Part shown: positions 9,139 to 20,693 of the stretch, piece after piece
Layout: every line of letters starts with the position of its first letter
How positions within the stretch are numbered: position 1 is the stretch's first letter
Assembly (NCBI RefSeq): GCF_001895045.1
Contig: NZ_BDAM01000002.1
Location: forward strand, 124,001 to 188,000
Direction of reading: 5' to 3'
DNA: 64,000 nt
Source of the DNA: Rhodococcus coprophilus NBRC 100603
Lineage (GTDB): Bacteria > Actinomycetota > Actinomycetes > Mycobacteriales > Mycobacteriaceae
Program-made: the position numbers and the translations under genes
Notes under the pieces: generated by a model
The model's database searches: none
What the model was told of the DNA's origin: nothing
Seen by the model: the letters and a program-made list of their open reading frames with translations, nothing else

Positions 9139-9788
9139 TGGTCGCCGAGGACGATGCATTGCTGCGGGAAGGGCTCGTACTGTTGCTGCGCGGCGAAGGA
9201 CTCGACGTCGTCGGCGCCGTGGGTGATCCCGACGCCCTGCTCGAGGCGGTCGAGCGTCATCGCCCCGACGTCGCGATCGTCGACGTCCGCATGCCCCCGA
9301 CCCACACCGACGAGGGCATCCGCGCAGCCGTCGCGGCGCGAGCGGCCCACCCCGGACTCGCGGTTCTCGTGCTCTCGGCCTACGTGGAGCAGAGCTTCGC
9401 GACCGAACTGCTCGCGGGCGGCGCACACCGCACGGGGTACCTGCTCAAGGAACGTGTCGGGCGGGTCGGGGACTTTCTGGAGGCACTCCGCCGTGTCGCC
9501 GGTGGCGGCACCGCGATCGATCCCGAAGTGGTGGCTCAACTCTTCGCGCGACAGCGCGCCGCCGACCGGCTCTCCGACCTCACCGCGCGAGAACGGGAGG
9601 TGCTCGCGGTGATGGCCGAAGGAATGGGCAACGGCGCAATCGCAAGTCGACTGTTCATCACGGAAAATGCTGTGCACAAACATATCCGGAACATATTCTC
9701 GAAACTCGGCCTGCAGGCAGGCGACGACTCCGATCGACGGGTCGTGGCGGTGCTCCGCCATCTCGAAGCAACGGGAGAACGGAGCTGA
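9129..9788 (+). CDS. Response regulator, NarL/LuxR family
   Basis: A 219-residue two-domain regulator. The receiver domain has the acidic pair E7-D8-D9, phospho-acceptor Asp52 in AIVDVRMPP, and the Ser/Lys switch region (VLSAYVE, YLLKERV). The C-terminal LuxR helix-turn-helix reads LTAREREVLAVMAEGM through NAVHKHIRNIFSKLGL. The GTG start (MRIVVAEDD) lies inside the end of the kinase gene; a much longer upstream frame is antisense-like noise. It probably acts on the palindrome between its operon and the ABC exporter. Confidence 0.92.
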   Translation: MRIVVAEDDALLREGLVLLLRGEGLDVVGAVGDPDALLEAVERHRPDVAIVDVRMPPTHTDEGIRAAVAARAAHPGLAVLVLSAYVEQSFATELLAGGAHRTGYLLKERVGRVGDFLEALRRVAGGGTAIDPEVVAQLFARQRAADRLSDLTAREREVLAVMAEGMGNGAIASRLFITENAVHKHIRNIFSKLGLQAGDDSDRRVVAVLRHLEATGERS

Positions 9789-9858
9789 GCGGCGGAACCT
9801 GCGGTCCGATTCCGTGAAGCACTGCCGGTGGCAGGGAGGTCCAGCGCGGACTCGGCCG

Positions 9859-10104
9859 TCAGGATCGACGCTCGTGGCGCCCGAAGGCGCGGCGGGTGAT
9901 GCGAACCGACACGAATCCCATCGCTGCGATAGCGCCCGCGACACCGAGCAGTGCGATCGTGAGGCCCAGTCCCGGACTCGGCTTCAGGACCACGATGACC
10001 ACGGCGACGAGCGCGAGTACCGCAGCTGCCGACCCGAGCGAGGACAGAGCGAGCCGGGCCAGCGAAAAATTCGCACCCGGCTCGTCGTCCCCGCCACGTG
10101 TCAC
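9859..10104 (-). CDS. Small membrane protein at the end of the his operon
   Basis: An 81-residue protein with two hydrophobic segments (about 22-41 and 47-66) and a strongly basic C-terminus ([14 protein letters not shown]). It starts at a GTG that overlaps the hisH stop (GTGA), so it is co-translated with hisH. It is followed by the convergent end of the response regulator gene. No enzymatic motif is visible. It occupies the place where hisA follows hisH in mycobacteria. Confidence 0.7.
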   Translation of the reverse strand: MTRGGDDEPGANFSLARLALSSLGSAAAVLALVAVVIVVLKPSPGLGLTIALLGVAGAIAAMGFVSVRITRRAFGRHERRS

Positions 10105-10736
10105 AACGAGTTCACCCAGTTCCTCAGCAACTGCGCCCCGGCATCCCCGGACTTCTCGGGGTGGAATTGCGTTGCCGACAACGGACCGTTCTCGACGGCC
10201 GCAAGGAACCGGCTTCCGTGCTCGGCCCAGGTCAGCTTCGGCGGAGCGAGCCGCTCCGGGTCGGGCAGTTCCCATTTCTGCGCCGCGTACGAGTGCACGA
10301 AGTAGAAGCGGGTGTCGGCATCCATGCCGGCGAACAGCACCGAATCTGCCGGGGCCTCGACGGTGTTCCACCCCATGTGCGGCAGCACCGGTGCGTCGAG
10401 GCGCTCCACGGTCCCCGGCCACTCACCGCACCCCTCGGTCTCGATGCCGTGCTCGATCCCGTCTTCGAACAGGATCTGCATGCCGACGCAGATACCGAGC
10501 ACCGGACGGCCACCCGCGAGCCGGGTGCCGATCATCTTCTCGCCGCCGACGCTGCGCAGCCCGCGCATGCACGCATCGAATGCTCCGACGCCGGGCACGA
10601 CCAGTCCGTCGGCGGCAAGCGCAACCTTGGGGTCGGAGGTGACCTCCACATCCACGCCGATGCGGGCGATCGCCCGCATCGCGGAGTGCAGATTGCCGGA
10701 GCCGTAGTCGAGGACGGCGACCTTGGTTGTGCTCAT
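10101..10736 (-). CDS. hisH: Imidazole glycerol phosphate synthase, glutamine amidotransferase subunit HisH
   Basis: A 211-residue class I glutamine amidotransferase that supplies ammonia to HisF in histidine biosynthesis. The nucleophile elbow GICVGMQ carries Cys83, and the C-terminal QFHPEKSG gives the His192/Glu194 remainder of the triad. The N-terminal [13 protein letters not shown] is the family hallmark. A TAGAAT hexamer 7 nt before the ATG suggests its own leaderless promoter inside the operon. hisF and hisA are not in this window, so the partner synthase subunit must be encoded elsewhere. Confidence 0.96.
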   Translation of the reverse strand: MSTTKVAVLDYGSGNLHSAMRAIARIGVDVEVTSDPKVALAADGLVVPGVGAFDACMRGLRSVGGEKMIGTRLAGGRPVLGICVGMQILFEDGIEHGIETEGCGEWPGTVERLDAPVLPHMGWNTVEAPADSVLFAGMDADTRFYFVHSYAAQKWELPDPERLAPPKLTWAEHGSRFLAAVENGPLSATQFHPEKSGDAGAQLLRNWVNSL

Positions 10737-10749
10737 GGAGTCGATTCTA
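10737..10749 (-). promoter_or_regulatory. -10 element for a leaderless hisH transcript
   Basis: On the minus strand TAGAAT (10744-10749) is followed by seven bases and then the hisH ATG, with no ribosome binding site. This is the layout of actinobacterial leaderless promoters and implies internal initiation between the MFS gene and hisH. Confidence 0.45.
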
Positions 10750-10790
10750 TGCGCCGCCGGGAACGGCCCTGTGGGGCGGCAGGGTCGCGC

Positions 10791-12008
10791 CTAGTCCGCG
10801 CCTGGGCGCTCCGCACTCTGTGCCACGCCTGGGCGCTCCGACGGGCCGGCAAGTCGAGCCAGCAGAGGCAGAACCGGGACGAGCACCGCAGCGACGGTGA
10901 ACGCCGTCGGATACCCGGCGGACGCGGCGATCGCACCGAGTGCGAACGAGCCCGCCCCGGTGCCGGCGTCGAAGCCGATGTTCCAGGCGGCACTGGCCGA
11001 CCCTATGTGTTCCGATCCTGCCCGGCGGAACGCGATGAGCAGCGCCTCGTTCTGCACGACACCGAACCCGAGTCCGAAGCACACCGCCGCCCCGATGAGA
11101 ACGACGGCGCCGGCCCGGCCGTCGGCGACGAGCGCGAACGGCACCATGGCGAGCGCGGCGAGTCCGAGCCCCACCGGGAGCATCCGCCCCGCGCCGAGCC
11201 TGTCGGCGATCGCTCCGGCGCCGAACCGGCCGATCAGCGTGGATCCGCTGAGCACAGCCAGTGCTGCGGCCACGGGAAGGTCGGCCACGGCGATGGCGAG
11301 CAGCGACGTCAGACCGCCGTACGCGATCGCGCCGGCACCCACCGACACGGTGGGGAGGAGCAGCAGCACGAACGGCATCCGCGCCGGAGGTGGACCCGTG
11401 CGGGTTTCGAGACGGGGCAGCCGGGCCGCGGCGATCAATCCCGCCGACGACAGGATCGCTCCCAGCACGAACACCGGCGTGGTGGAGAACCGTTCGGCGA
11501 TCGCGAGCCCGGTGGGCAGTCCGATCATCTGGGAGGAGGCGATCGCGATGCCGAGCATCCCGGTGGCCCGCCCGAGCAGCCGGGCGGGCGCGAGTTCACC
11601 CACCAGCGCCGCGGAGGCCACCGTGATCATCCCGAACCCGATTCCCCGGATCGCAGAGATCCCCAGCGCAGCAGCGGGTTCCATGGACACGAGGAACAGC
11701 AGGGAGGGTGGGCCGAGGAACAGGCAGCCGGCGACGAGGGTCGCGCGATGGCCGAACCTGCGGAGCAACCTGGGCATCGCGATCTGTGTGAGCACCGTGG
11801 TGAACATGAACACCGCGGTGACCGAGCCCGCGACGGTGTCGCTTCCGCCTTCTTCCGCGATCGCCCACGGCACCACCGGGAGCAACAGCGAGAACCCGGC
11901 GAAGGCTGCCGCCGACGTCGACCATGCCGCGACGAGCCCGCGGACGCCGAACAGTCTGGGATCGTCCGTCACTTCGGGATCGGCCACGTCACAGCAGCCG
12001 GAGGACAC
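10791..12008 (-). CDS. MFS transporter in the his operon
   Basis: A protein of about 400 residues with twelve predicted helices and the usual MFS loop features (RLLRRFGHRATLVAG after helix 2, DRLGAGRML after helix 8). It resembles drug/metabolite efflux permeases rather than sugar importers. The start is uncertain. The GTG at 12008 overlaps the preceding 51-codon gene by 20 bases, and a GTG at 11987 begins one base after that gene's stop. The position between hisB and hisH suggests co-expression with histidine synthesis. Export of histidine, an intermediate or a toxic analogue is possible but unproven. Confidence 0.85.
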   Translation of the reverse strand: MSSGCCDVADPEVTDDPRLFGVRGLVAAWSTSAAAFAGFSLLLPVVPWAIAEEGGSDTVAGSVTAVFMFTTVLTQIAMPRLLRRFGHRATLVAGCLFLGPPSLLFLVSMEPAAALGISAIRGIGFGMITVASAALVGELAPARLLGRATGMLGIAIASSQMIGLPTGLAIAERFSTTPVFVLGAILSSAGLIAAARLPRLETRTGPPPARMPFVLLLLPTVSVGAGAIAYGGLTSLLAIAVADLPVAAALAVLSGSTLIGRFGAGAIADRLGAGRMLPVGLGLAALAMVPFALVADGRAGAVVLIGAAVCFGLGFGVVQNEALLIAFRRAGSEHIGSASAAWNIGFDAGTGAGSFALGAIAASAGYPTAFTVAAVLVPVLPLLARLAGPSERPGVAQSAERPGAD

Positions 12009-12144
12009 CGGCGATGGCCGCCAGCAGTCCGAGCGCGAGGAGGATGCCCGCGAACAGCGTGTTGCGGGCTTTCCACATCGACCACGTGCCGCCGGCCAGG
12101 ATTCCCGCAGCGATGAAACACAGGTAGGTCAGTACGACATCCAT
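11989..12144 (-). CDS. 51-residue membrane protein between hisB and the MFS gene
   Basis: A short frame starting at ATG four bases after the hisB stop. It encodes MDVVLTYLCFIAAGILAGG, a basic turn (WSMWKARNT) and LFAGILLALGLLAAIAGVL, which is a clean two-helix hairpin. Tight spacing on both sides and the absence of polar breaks in the helices argue that it is real despite its size. It may be a subunit or regulator of the adjacent MFS transporter. No family is recognised. Confidence 0.65.
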   Translation of the reverse strand: MDVVLTYLCFIAAGILAGGTWSMWKARNTLFAGILLALGLLAAIAGVLRLL

Positions 12145-12148
12145 ACCG

Positions 12149-15212
<3,064 letters not shown>

Positions 15213-15380
15213 GAGGTGTCCTCTCTCGCAGAACAGGGATCGCCACCCATTATCCGCGATGATCCGGAGTGGTCTGTCATCCACTCCCCGTAGCGGGCGT
15301 GTTGCGCCCCCGTCGACCATAGACCGGCGGCACGCCCGCCGAATCCGTCCAGAAGCGCCGCGGCGGTGTGACGGGCGCTC

Positions 15381-15393
15381 TACCGTGCGATAC
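15381..15393 (+). promoter_or_regulatory. -10 element for a leaderless GH1 transcript
   Basis: TACCGT at 15381-15386 is followed by seven bases and the ATG at 15394, and no ribosome binding site is present. The arrangement matches leaderless actinobacterial promoters. Confidence 0.4.
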
Positions 15394-16629
15394 ATGACTG
15401 CTGCGGCGAGTGCCCGGTCCTTCGTCACGCCTCGTCGCGCTGGGCTCCACGTGGTGGTCGTCACCTTGATGGCACTGGCGGTGGGCGCGGCGGGTGTCCC
15501 CGCTCACGCCGAAGACCGGGAGTTTCTGTGGGGCGTGTCGAGTTCGGGTTTCCAGTCCGAGGGGGCGAGCCCGGACAGCAACTGGTCGCGCTATGCGGCG
15601 AGTGCGCGGCACGAGCCCGTGGGCACCGCGGTGGACTTCCGGCACCGCTACCGGGAGGACATCGCGCGCGCCGCCGACCTGGGCGCCGAGGTCTACCGCG
15701 TGTCCGTGGAGTGGGCGCGTATCCAACCCGCGCCCGGGCACTGGGACGAAACCGAACTCGGCTACTACGACGACGTGATCGCGGCGATCCGGGAGTTCGG
15801 CATGACTCCGATGATCACCCTCGACCATTGGGTGTACCCGGGCTGGATCGCCGACCGGGGTGGCTGGGCGTATCCGGGGATGGTGGACGCGTGGCTGGCA
15901 CACGCCGATGCCGTCGCCGCCCGATACGCCGGGAACGGCACCCTGTGGGTGACGGTCAACGAGCCGAGCGCCTACGTGTGGCAGGAGGTGTCCAACGGTG
16001 GTCTCGCTGCCGGCGAGGCGCCGATGATGTTCGACCGTCTCGTCGAGGCACATCGTGGGGCGTACGAGACGATCCACCGGTACGACCCGCGTGCGCAGGT
16101 CACCTCCAACGCCGCCTACATTCCCGGTGCGGCTCCGTATCTGGACACGTGGTTCCTCGACCGCGTCCGGGATCGTCTCGACTTCGTCGGCGTCGACTAC
16201 TACTACGGGGTCACCCCGGACAATCTCACCGCGGTCAATGCTGCGATCGAGCGGCCGTACGCGGTGACCCCGCACCCGGCCGGTTTGTACGACGCTCTCA
16301 TGGATTACACCCGGCGCTTTCCCGGAATGCCCTTGTACGTCGTGGAAAACGGGATGCCGACCGCCGACGGGGCGCCCCGCGCGGACGGCTGGACCCGGTC
16401 ACGGCACCTGCAGGAGCATGTGACGCAGATGGTGCGTGCGATCGCCGACGGCGCACCGGTTTTCGGGTACAACTACTGGTCGATCACCGACAACTACGAA
16501 TGGGGTTCGTACGAGCCTCGTTTCGGGTTGTACACGGTCGACGTCCGGACCGATCCCGCACTCACGCGGCGGCCCACCGACGGTGTGGACGCCTACCGCG
16601 AGATCATCACGGAGACCCGTGTGCGGTGA
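15394..16629 (+). CDS. Secreted glycoside hydrolase family 1 (beta-glucosidase-like)
   Basis: A 411-residue retaining glycosidase with a cleavable Sec signal peptide (residues 1-39, cleavage after AHA). The mature enzyme begins [18 protein letters not shown], the family 1 N-terminus. The acid/base is Glu190 in VTVNEPSAY and the nucleophile Glu318 in [22 protein letters not shown] gives the aglycone/glycone Trp region. Family 1 enzymes are usually cytosolic and about 450 residues, so a short exported form is unusual. Possible substrates are external beta-glucosides or a glycolipid of the producer's own envelope. It stands alone, divergent from hisD. Confidence 0.88.
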   Translation: MTAAASARSFVTPRRAGLHVVVVTLMALAVGAAGVPAHAEDREFLWGVSSSGFQSEGASPDSNWSRYAASARHEPVGTAVDFRHRYREDIARAADLGAEVYRVSVEWARIQPAPGHWDETELGYYDDVIAAIREFGMTPMITLDHWVYPGWIADRGGWAYPGMVDAWLAHADAVAARYAGNGTLWVTVNEPSAYVWQEVSNGGLAAGEAPMMFDRLVEAHRGAYETIHRYDPRAQVTSNAAYIPGAAPYLDTWFLDRVRDRLDFVGVDYYYGVTPDNLTAVNAAIERPYAVTPHPAGLYDALMDYTRRFPGMPLYVVENGMPTADGAPRADGWTRSRHLQEHVTQMVRAIADGAPVFGYNYWSITDNYEWGSYEPRFGLYTVDVRTDPALTRRPTDGVDAYREIITETRVR

Positions 16630-16646
16630 CCTGCCGGTTGCGGGAC

Positions 16647-16686
16647 CTGTCAGTGCTCGGCGGAATCTGTCAGTGCTCGGCGGGAT
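16647..16686. repeat. 20-bp tandem duplication covering the end of the DUF2470 gene
   Basis: CTGTCAGTGCTCGGCGG occurs at 16647-16663 and again at 16667-16683, a period of 20 bases. The proximal copy contains the terminal codons (PAEH and stop) of the minus-strand DUF2470 gene; the second copy lies just beyond the stop. It looks like a recent slippage duplication. Confidence 0.8.
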
Positions 16687-17008
16687 CGACGCCGAGGCGC
16701 ACGCACGCCGCTTGATACAGCGCGACCACCGCGGTACGGAGCCCGGCGCGATCGGTGACCGGTTCGATCCAGGGAATCCGTACGGTCCGTTCGTGGCCGT
16801 CGATCACGATCACCCACTCCCCCGACTCGCTGTTCACCCCGGTCATCCGGGTGTGCGTGGTCCGCGGCTCGGCGAAGGCCCGCACGATGAGCAGGCTGTC
16901 AGCGGCATGGTCGTCGTTCATATGAGCGGTTACAGCCGCCACTACATCGGGTCCGAATTCGGTCACAGGCGTCGAGCGTAGCGAAACCGCAGCATCCGTG
17001 GGGGTCAC
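16670..17008 (-). CDS. DUF2470 domain protein
   Basis: A 112-residue protein carrying the DUF2470 signature VVAAVTAHMNDDHAADSLLIVRAF, with the conserved NDDH. This domain is found C-terminally in haem-utilisation and FMN-binding split-barrel proteins and as a stand-alone actinobacterial protein. I start at the GTG overlapping the wax synthase stop (GTGA); a GTG 14 codons later (MTEFGPDVV) is an equally natural N-terminus. Coupling to the upstream acyltransferase gene suggests shared expression, but the function is unknown. Confidence 0.75.
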   Translation of the reverse strand: MTPTDAAVSLRSTPVTEFGPDVVAAVTAHMNDDHAADSLLIVRAFAEPRTTHTRMTGVNSESGEWVIVIDGHERTVRIPWIEPVTDRAGLRTAVVALYQAACVRLGVDPAEH

Positions 17009-18423
17009 CCGTCCTCGGCGACAGTGCCGACCGTCAGGGCGCGTTCGAGTGCGGCCAGTTCCGCGTCGAGATGATCGAGCAGGCACACCAGGTCCGGCAC
17101 CGTACGCCCGCACGCCGTGAGACCGAAGGCGATCTCGTCGTCGGTGCTCGTGCACGTGATGTTGAGAGCCTGACCGTCCACCGGCACCGACAAGGGATAC
17201 AGCGCGTCGACACGAGCGCCGTTCCAGTACAGCGGTTCCTCAGGCCCGGGAACGTTGGAGACGATGACGTTGAACGGTGTCCACGGCACCACCCGGTTGC
17301 CTGTCAGGACACCGACCGCGACGGGTGCGACCCCGACCGCGCTCGCGGCGAGGCGGCCGATCTTGGTCATTCCCCGCATCGCGCGTTTGCCCTCGGTCAT
17401 CGAGGTCCGTACTCGCTCGAGCCGTTGCTCCGGATCGGGGTGCCTGGTGCCGAGGTCGCACATCAACACCGCGATGTCGTTACCGGACTGTTTGCTCCGG
17501 AGCGAGACCGGGACCATCGCGACGAGCGACCGCTCGGGCAAAGCGTCGTGTTCGAGAAGGTAGGTCCGCAGGGCGCCCGAGGACAGGGCGAGGACCACGT
17601 CGTTGATCGTGCTGTCGGTGAGTTTGGCTACCAGGCGGAGACGCTCGAGCGACCACGAGCGGGCCGCGAACCGCCGCGACCCGGAGATCTGGTCGTTGAG
17701 GATGGTGTGGGGCGCGGCGAGCGACAGCGCACCGCCGCGGTCGTGCAGAGCACGGTCGACGGTTCCGACCAGCGCCGGAACGAGGGACAGTGCGCCCGTG
17801 GCGACCGTCAGCACTTCCGAAGTCGCGCCGCGGGCGGCGCGCACGACGTGGCCCGGGAAGCCGATGGCCGCAGCGACCGTGGAGCGTGCGGGCGGTGTCG
17901 CGTCGGACGCCACCCACGGTGCGGGCATGCCGGTCTCGGCCGGATCGGTGCCGAGCGCGCGTCGCAACAGCCGCATGGCCCCGATGCCGTCGGCCAGCGA
18001 ATGGTGGATCTTCACGTAGAGCGCGTAGCGTCCGTCGGCCAGTCCCTCGATGAGGTGCATTTCCCAGAGCGGCCGGGTGCGATCGAGAAGCGAGGCATGC
18101 AGCCGGGACACGAGTTCCCACAGGACCTCGGTCGTGCCCGGTTCCGGCAAGGCGTTGAACCGCACGTGGTACTCGATGTCGAAGCGCGGATCTTCCTCCC
18201 ACGCCCACTGTCCCAGCGTCGTCACCGACCGGACGGGCCGCTTGCGCCACAACGGCGCAGCGGGATCCTCGCGGCGCAGCGCTTCGTCGAACCGGGCTCT
18301 CAACTCTGTGGCGTCGGATCCCTCGGGAGGCTGAAGCAGCAACAGTCCACCCACGTGCATCGGGTGGTCGGGAGACTCTCCCAGCAGGAACATCGAATCG
18401 GTCGGTGCCATCGGTAACCGCAT
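17005..18423 (-). CDS. Wax ester synthase/diacylglycerol acyltransferase (WS/DGAT)
   Basis: A 472-residue acyl-CoA:alcohol/diacylglycerol acyltransferase of the family that makes triacylglycerol and wax esters in Rhodococcus and Mycobacterium. The catalytic HHSLADG is at residues 140-146, the N-terminus MAPTDSMFLLGES is the family start, and the C-terminal NVIVSNVPGPEEPLYWNGA and LNITCTSTDDEIAFGLTAC are conserved. I start at the ATG at 18423; an ATG four codons later and a TTG two codons earlier are alternatives. Length is normal. It acts at the membrane/lipid-body interface. Confidence 0.92.
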   Translation of the reverse strand: MRLPMAPTDSMFLLGESPDHPMHVGGLLLLQPPEGSDATELRARFDEALRREDPAAPLWRKRPVRSVTTLGQWAWEEDPRFDIEYHVRFNALPEPGTTEVLWELVSRLHASLLDRTRPLWEMHLIEGLADGRYALYVKIHHSLADGIGAMRLLRRALGTDPAETGMPAPWVASDATPPARSTVAAAIGFPGHVVRAARGATSEVLTVATGALSLVPALVGTVDRALHDRGGALSLAAPHTILNDQISGSRRFAARSWSLERLRLVAKLTDSTINDVVLALSSGALRTYLLEHDALPERSLVAMVPVSLRSKQSGNDIAVLMCDLGTRHPDPEQRLERVRTSMTEGKRAMRGMTKIGRLAASAVGVAPVAVGVLTGNRVVPWTPFNVIVSNVPGPEEPLYWNGARVDALYPLSVPVDGQALNITCTSTDDEIAFGLTACGRTVPDLVCLLDHLDAELAALERALTVGTVAEDG

Positions 18424-18661
18424 CGTCAATCTTTCCGCCCCCGTCGACGAGAACTGTGCTCCGCGCGGGGCCGCCCCAACCCCGCTGACCGACATTGCTG
18501 AACTCGGATTCATATTTGTACCGCAGATCGTTCGGCCACGGTCCGGAACGCCACAGTTCCGGGACTCGGCACGACGTGCGGGTTTCGCCCGGAGGCAATA
18601 CCGCTGCATCGGCGGTGCCGGTACCGGACAATGGGCGCCAACCGCGACGAACGGAGGGCCG

Positions 18662-19822
18662 GTGAGTCTTCGAACCTGGGACGGTCCGCTGAACGGCGGC
18701 ATCGCGATCCTCGGCGGCGGACTGAGCGGGCTCTCGCTCGCCGCGCATCTCGCCGCCACCCCTCCCCGGCCGGGGCCGGTTGTGGTCGTCGACGACGGCG
18801 TGCACGACATCACCGCCGCCTCGTGGGCGTCGTGGACACGACGCACCGGGTTGCTCGAGTCCGCGGCCACCGAGGTCTTCGATCGGATGCGTGTCGTGGC
18901 AGGCGGGCACGACCGCACCCTCGCACTGGGCGACTACCGGTATCGCGTGGTCCACGGCGCTGCCCTGGTGGCGGCGGTGCGCCGCCACACCGACCCGGTA
19001 CCCGACGTGGGGTCGTCGATCGGGCGTGTCGTGGACGTCGACGACGCGCAGCGGCCATGCGTGGTTCTCGACGACGGCCGGGAGTTGCGGCCCGACTGGG
19101 TGTTCGACGCACGCGGTCCGGTGGAGGTCGATTCCCGCGCGGACGCCGCCCTCGATTTCCTCGGGGTGCGTATCCGCGCAGACGATCCCCTGTTCGACCC
19201 GCATGTGCCGGTGTTGTTCGACTTCCGCACGGATCAGACCGACCGGGCGTCGTTCGTGTACGTACTCCCCACGGACGCCCATCACGCGCTCGTCGAGCAC
19301 GTCTGTTTTCTCGATCCGGATACCCCCGGCGTACCCGCCGACGTGCACCTCGCGGCGATTCGCGTCTATTTCTCCGAGGTCCTCGGAGTCGCGGAGGGCA
19401 CCTACGAGATCGGGGCGTCGGAGCACGCGCGCCTGCCGCTGGTGGCGCAGCCGGCCGAGCGCACCGACGGCCGCATGATGCGGATCGGAGCGGCCGCCGG
19501 ATTGCTCAAAGCGAGCAGTGGTTATGCCTACGAGCACATCCAACGCGACTGCGAAGCAATCGCGCGGTCGTTCGCGCAGCACGGGCACCCGTTCGATGTT
19601 CCCAAGCGCCACAACCGTTTCGCCCGCTACGATCGCGCGCTGCTCACCGCAGTACTCGGTCGTCCGAGCTTCCTCGAGGAACTGTTCGCCGCGTTGTTCG
19701 CGCGCGGGTCGGCGGCTCCGGTGCTGCGCTTTCTCGACGAGGACACCTCACTGCGCGACGAAACGAGGTTGTTCGCCGCGCTTCCCGCAGGTCCGCTGAT
19801 CCGCGGGTTGACCGGGCGCTGA
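18662..19822 (+). CDS. Lycopene cyclase, flavoprotein CrtY/CrtL type
   Basis: A 386-residue protein with an N-terminal dinucleotide fold (AILGGGLSGLSLAAHLA, residues 15-31) and the lycopene cyclase features VFDARGP and VYVLPTDAHHALVEHVCF. A C-terminal FAD contact follows (RIGAAAGLLKASSGYAYEHIQRD). It would cyclise lycopene ends to beta-ionone rings on the way to beta-carotene or related pigments. The GTG start follows a GGAGGG site. No other carotenoid genes are in the window. It runs into nadC with only three bases between the convergent stops. Confidence 0.85.
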   Translation: MSLRTWDGPLNGGIAILGGGLSGLSLAAHLAATPPRPGPVVVVDDGVHDITAASWASWTRRTGLLESAATEVFDRMRVVAGGHDRTLALGDYRYRVVHGAALVAAVRRHTDPVPDVGSSIGRVVDVDDAQRPCVVLDDGRELRPDWVFDARGPVEVDSRADAALDFLGVRIRADDPLFDPHVPVLFDFRTDQTDRASFVYVLPTDAHHALVEHVCFLDPDTPGVPADVHLAAIRVYFSEVLGVAEGTYEIGASEHARLPLVAQPAERTDGRMMRIGAAAGLLKASSGYAYEHIQRDCEAIARSFAQHGHPFDVPKRHNRFARYDRALLTAVLGRPSFLEELFAALFARGSAAPVLRFLDEDTSLRDETRLFAALPAGPLIRGLTGR

Positions 19823-19825
19823 CGA

Positions 19826-20692
19826 CTACATGTCGAGCCCGAGATCGAGCACGGTCACCGAATGAGTGAGCGCACCGACCGCGAGGAAATCGACTCCGGT
19901 GCGGGCATAGTCGGCGGCGACGTCGAGCGACAGACCCCCCGACGATTCGAGCCTGGTCTGCGGAGCGGTGGTGTTGCGCCGCTGCACCGCGATCTGGGTC
20001 TGCCACAGCGGAAAGTTGTCGAGGAGAATCAGGTCGACGTTCTCGGCGAGCACCTCGTCGAACTGTTCGAGCGTGTCGACCTCGACCTCACAGGGGATGC
20101 CCGGTGCGTGTTCCCGGACGGCGCGTAGCGCGGCGACAACCGACCCCGCGGCCGCGACATGGTTGTCCTTGATGAGCGCCTCGTCGCCGAGCCCCATCCG
20201 GTGGTTGACCCCACCGCCGACGCGCACCGCGTACTTCTGCAACGCCCGAAGTCCGGGCAGCGTCTTACGGCTGTCGCGGATCTTCGCTTCGGTGCCGCGC
20301 ACCGCGTCGACCCAGTGCGACGTGGCGGTCGCGATACCCGACAGGTGGCAGAGCAGATTGAGCATCGTCCGCTCGGCGGTGAGCAACCCGCGGGTGGGCG
20401 CCTCGACGGTCAGGACGGCTTCGCCGGGCACGACGCGATGGCCGTCCTCGGCCCGATCGACCACCCGGTAGTGGTTCGGTCCGATCACCTGGTCGAGGAC
20501 GAGAAGTCCGACGTCGAGACCGGCGATCGTGCCGGCTTGCCGGGCCACGACCGACGCGGTGGTGGTCGCGTCTGCGGGCACGGTCGCATCCGAGGTGATG
20601 TCGGGTCCGTAGCGCAGGTCCTCGTCGAGGGCGCGCACCACCAGGGCGCGGGTCTCGTCGAGGTCGAGGCCTGCGGGCAGGGTGGTGGCCAT
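19826..20692 (-). CDS. nadC: Nicotinate-nucleotide pyrophosphorylase NadC
   Basis: A 288-residue quinolinate phosphoribosyltransferase, the third step of de novo NAD synthesis. Motifs include LLNLLCHLSGIATATSHWV, RDSRKTLPGLRALQKYAV, GGVNHRMGLGDEALIKDNH and the C-terminal LESSGGLSLD with GVDFLAVGALTHS. The ATG lies one base from the nadB stop, completing the nadABC operon. Confidence 0.97.
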   Translation of the reverse strand: MATTLPAGLDLDETRALVVRALDEDLRYGPDITSDATVPADATTTASVVARQAGTIAGLDVGLLVLDQVIGPNHYRVVDRAEDGHRVVPGEAVLTVEAPTRGLLTAERTMLNLLCHLSGIATATSHWVDAVRGTEAKIRDSRKTLPGLRALQKYAVRVGGGVNHRMGLGDEALIKDNHVAAAGSVVAALRAVREHAPGIPCEVEVDTLEQFDEVLAENVDLILLDNFPLWQTQIAVQRRNTTAPQTRLESSGGLSLDVAADYARTGVDFLAVGALTHSVTVLDLGLDM

Positions 20693-20693
20693 G

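Noticed and set aside
10098-12116. Plus-strand open frame of 672 codons
   Set aside because: It is antisense to hisH and the MFS gene, with the composition of a GC-driven shadow frame. The minus-strand genes have clear family motifs.
17480-19612. Minus-strand open frame of 710 codons
   Set aside because: It runs through both the wax synthase gene (wrong frame) and the antisense of the lycopene cyclase. No motif is visible.
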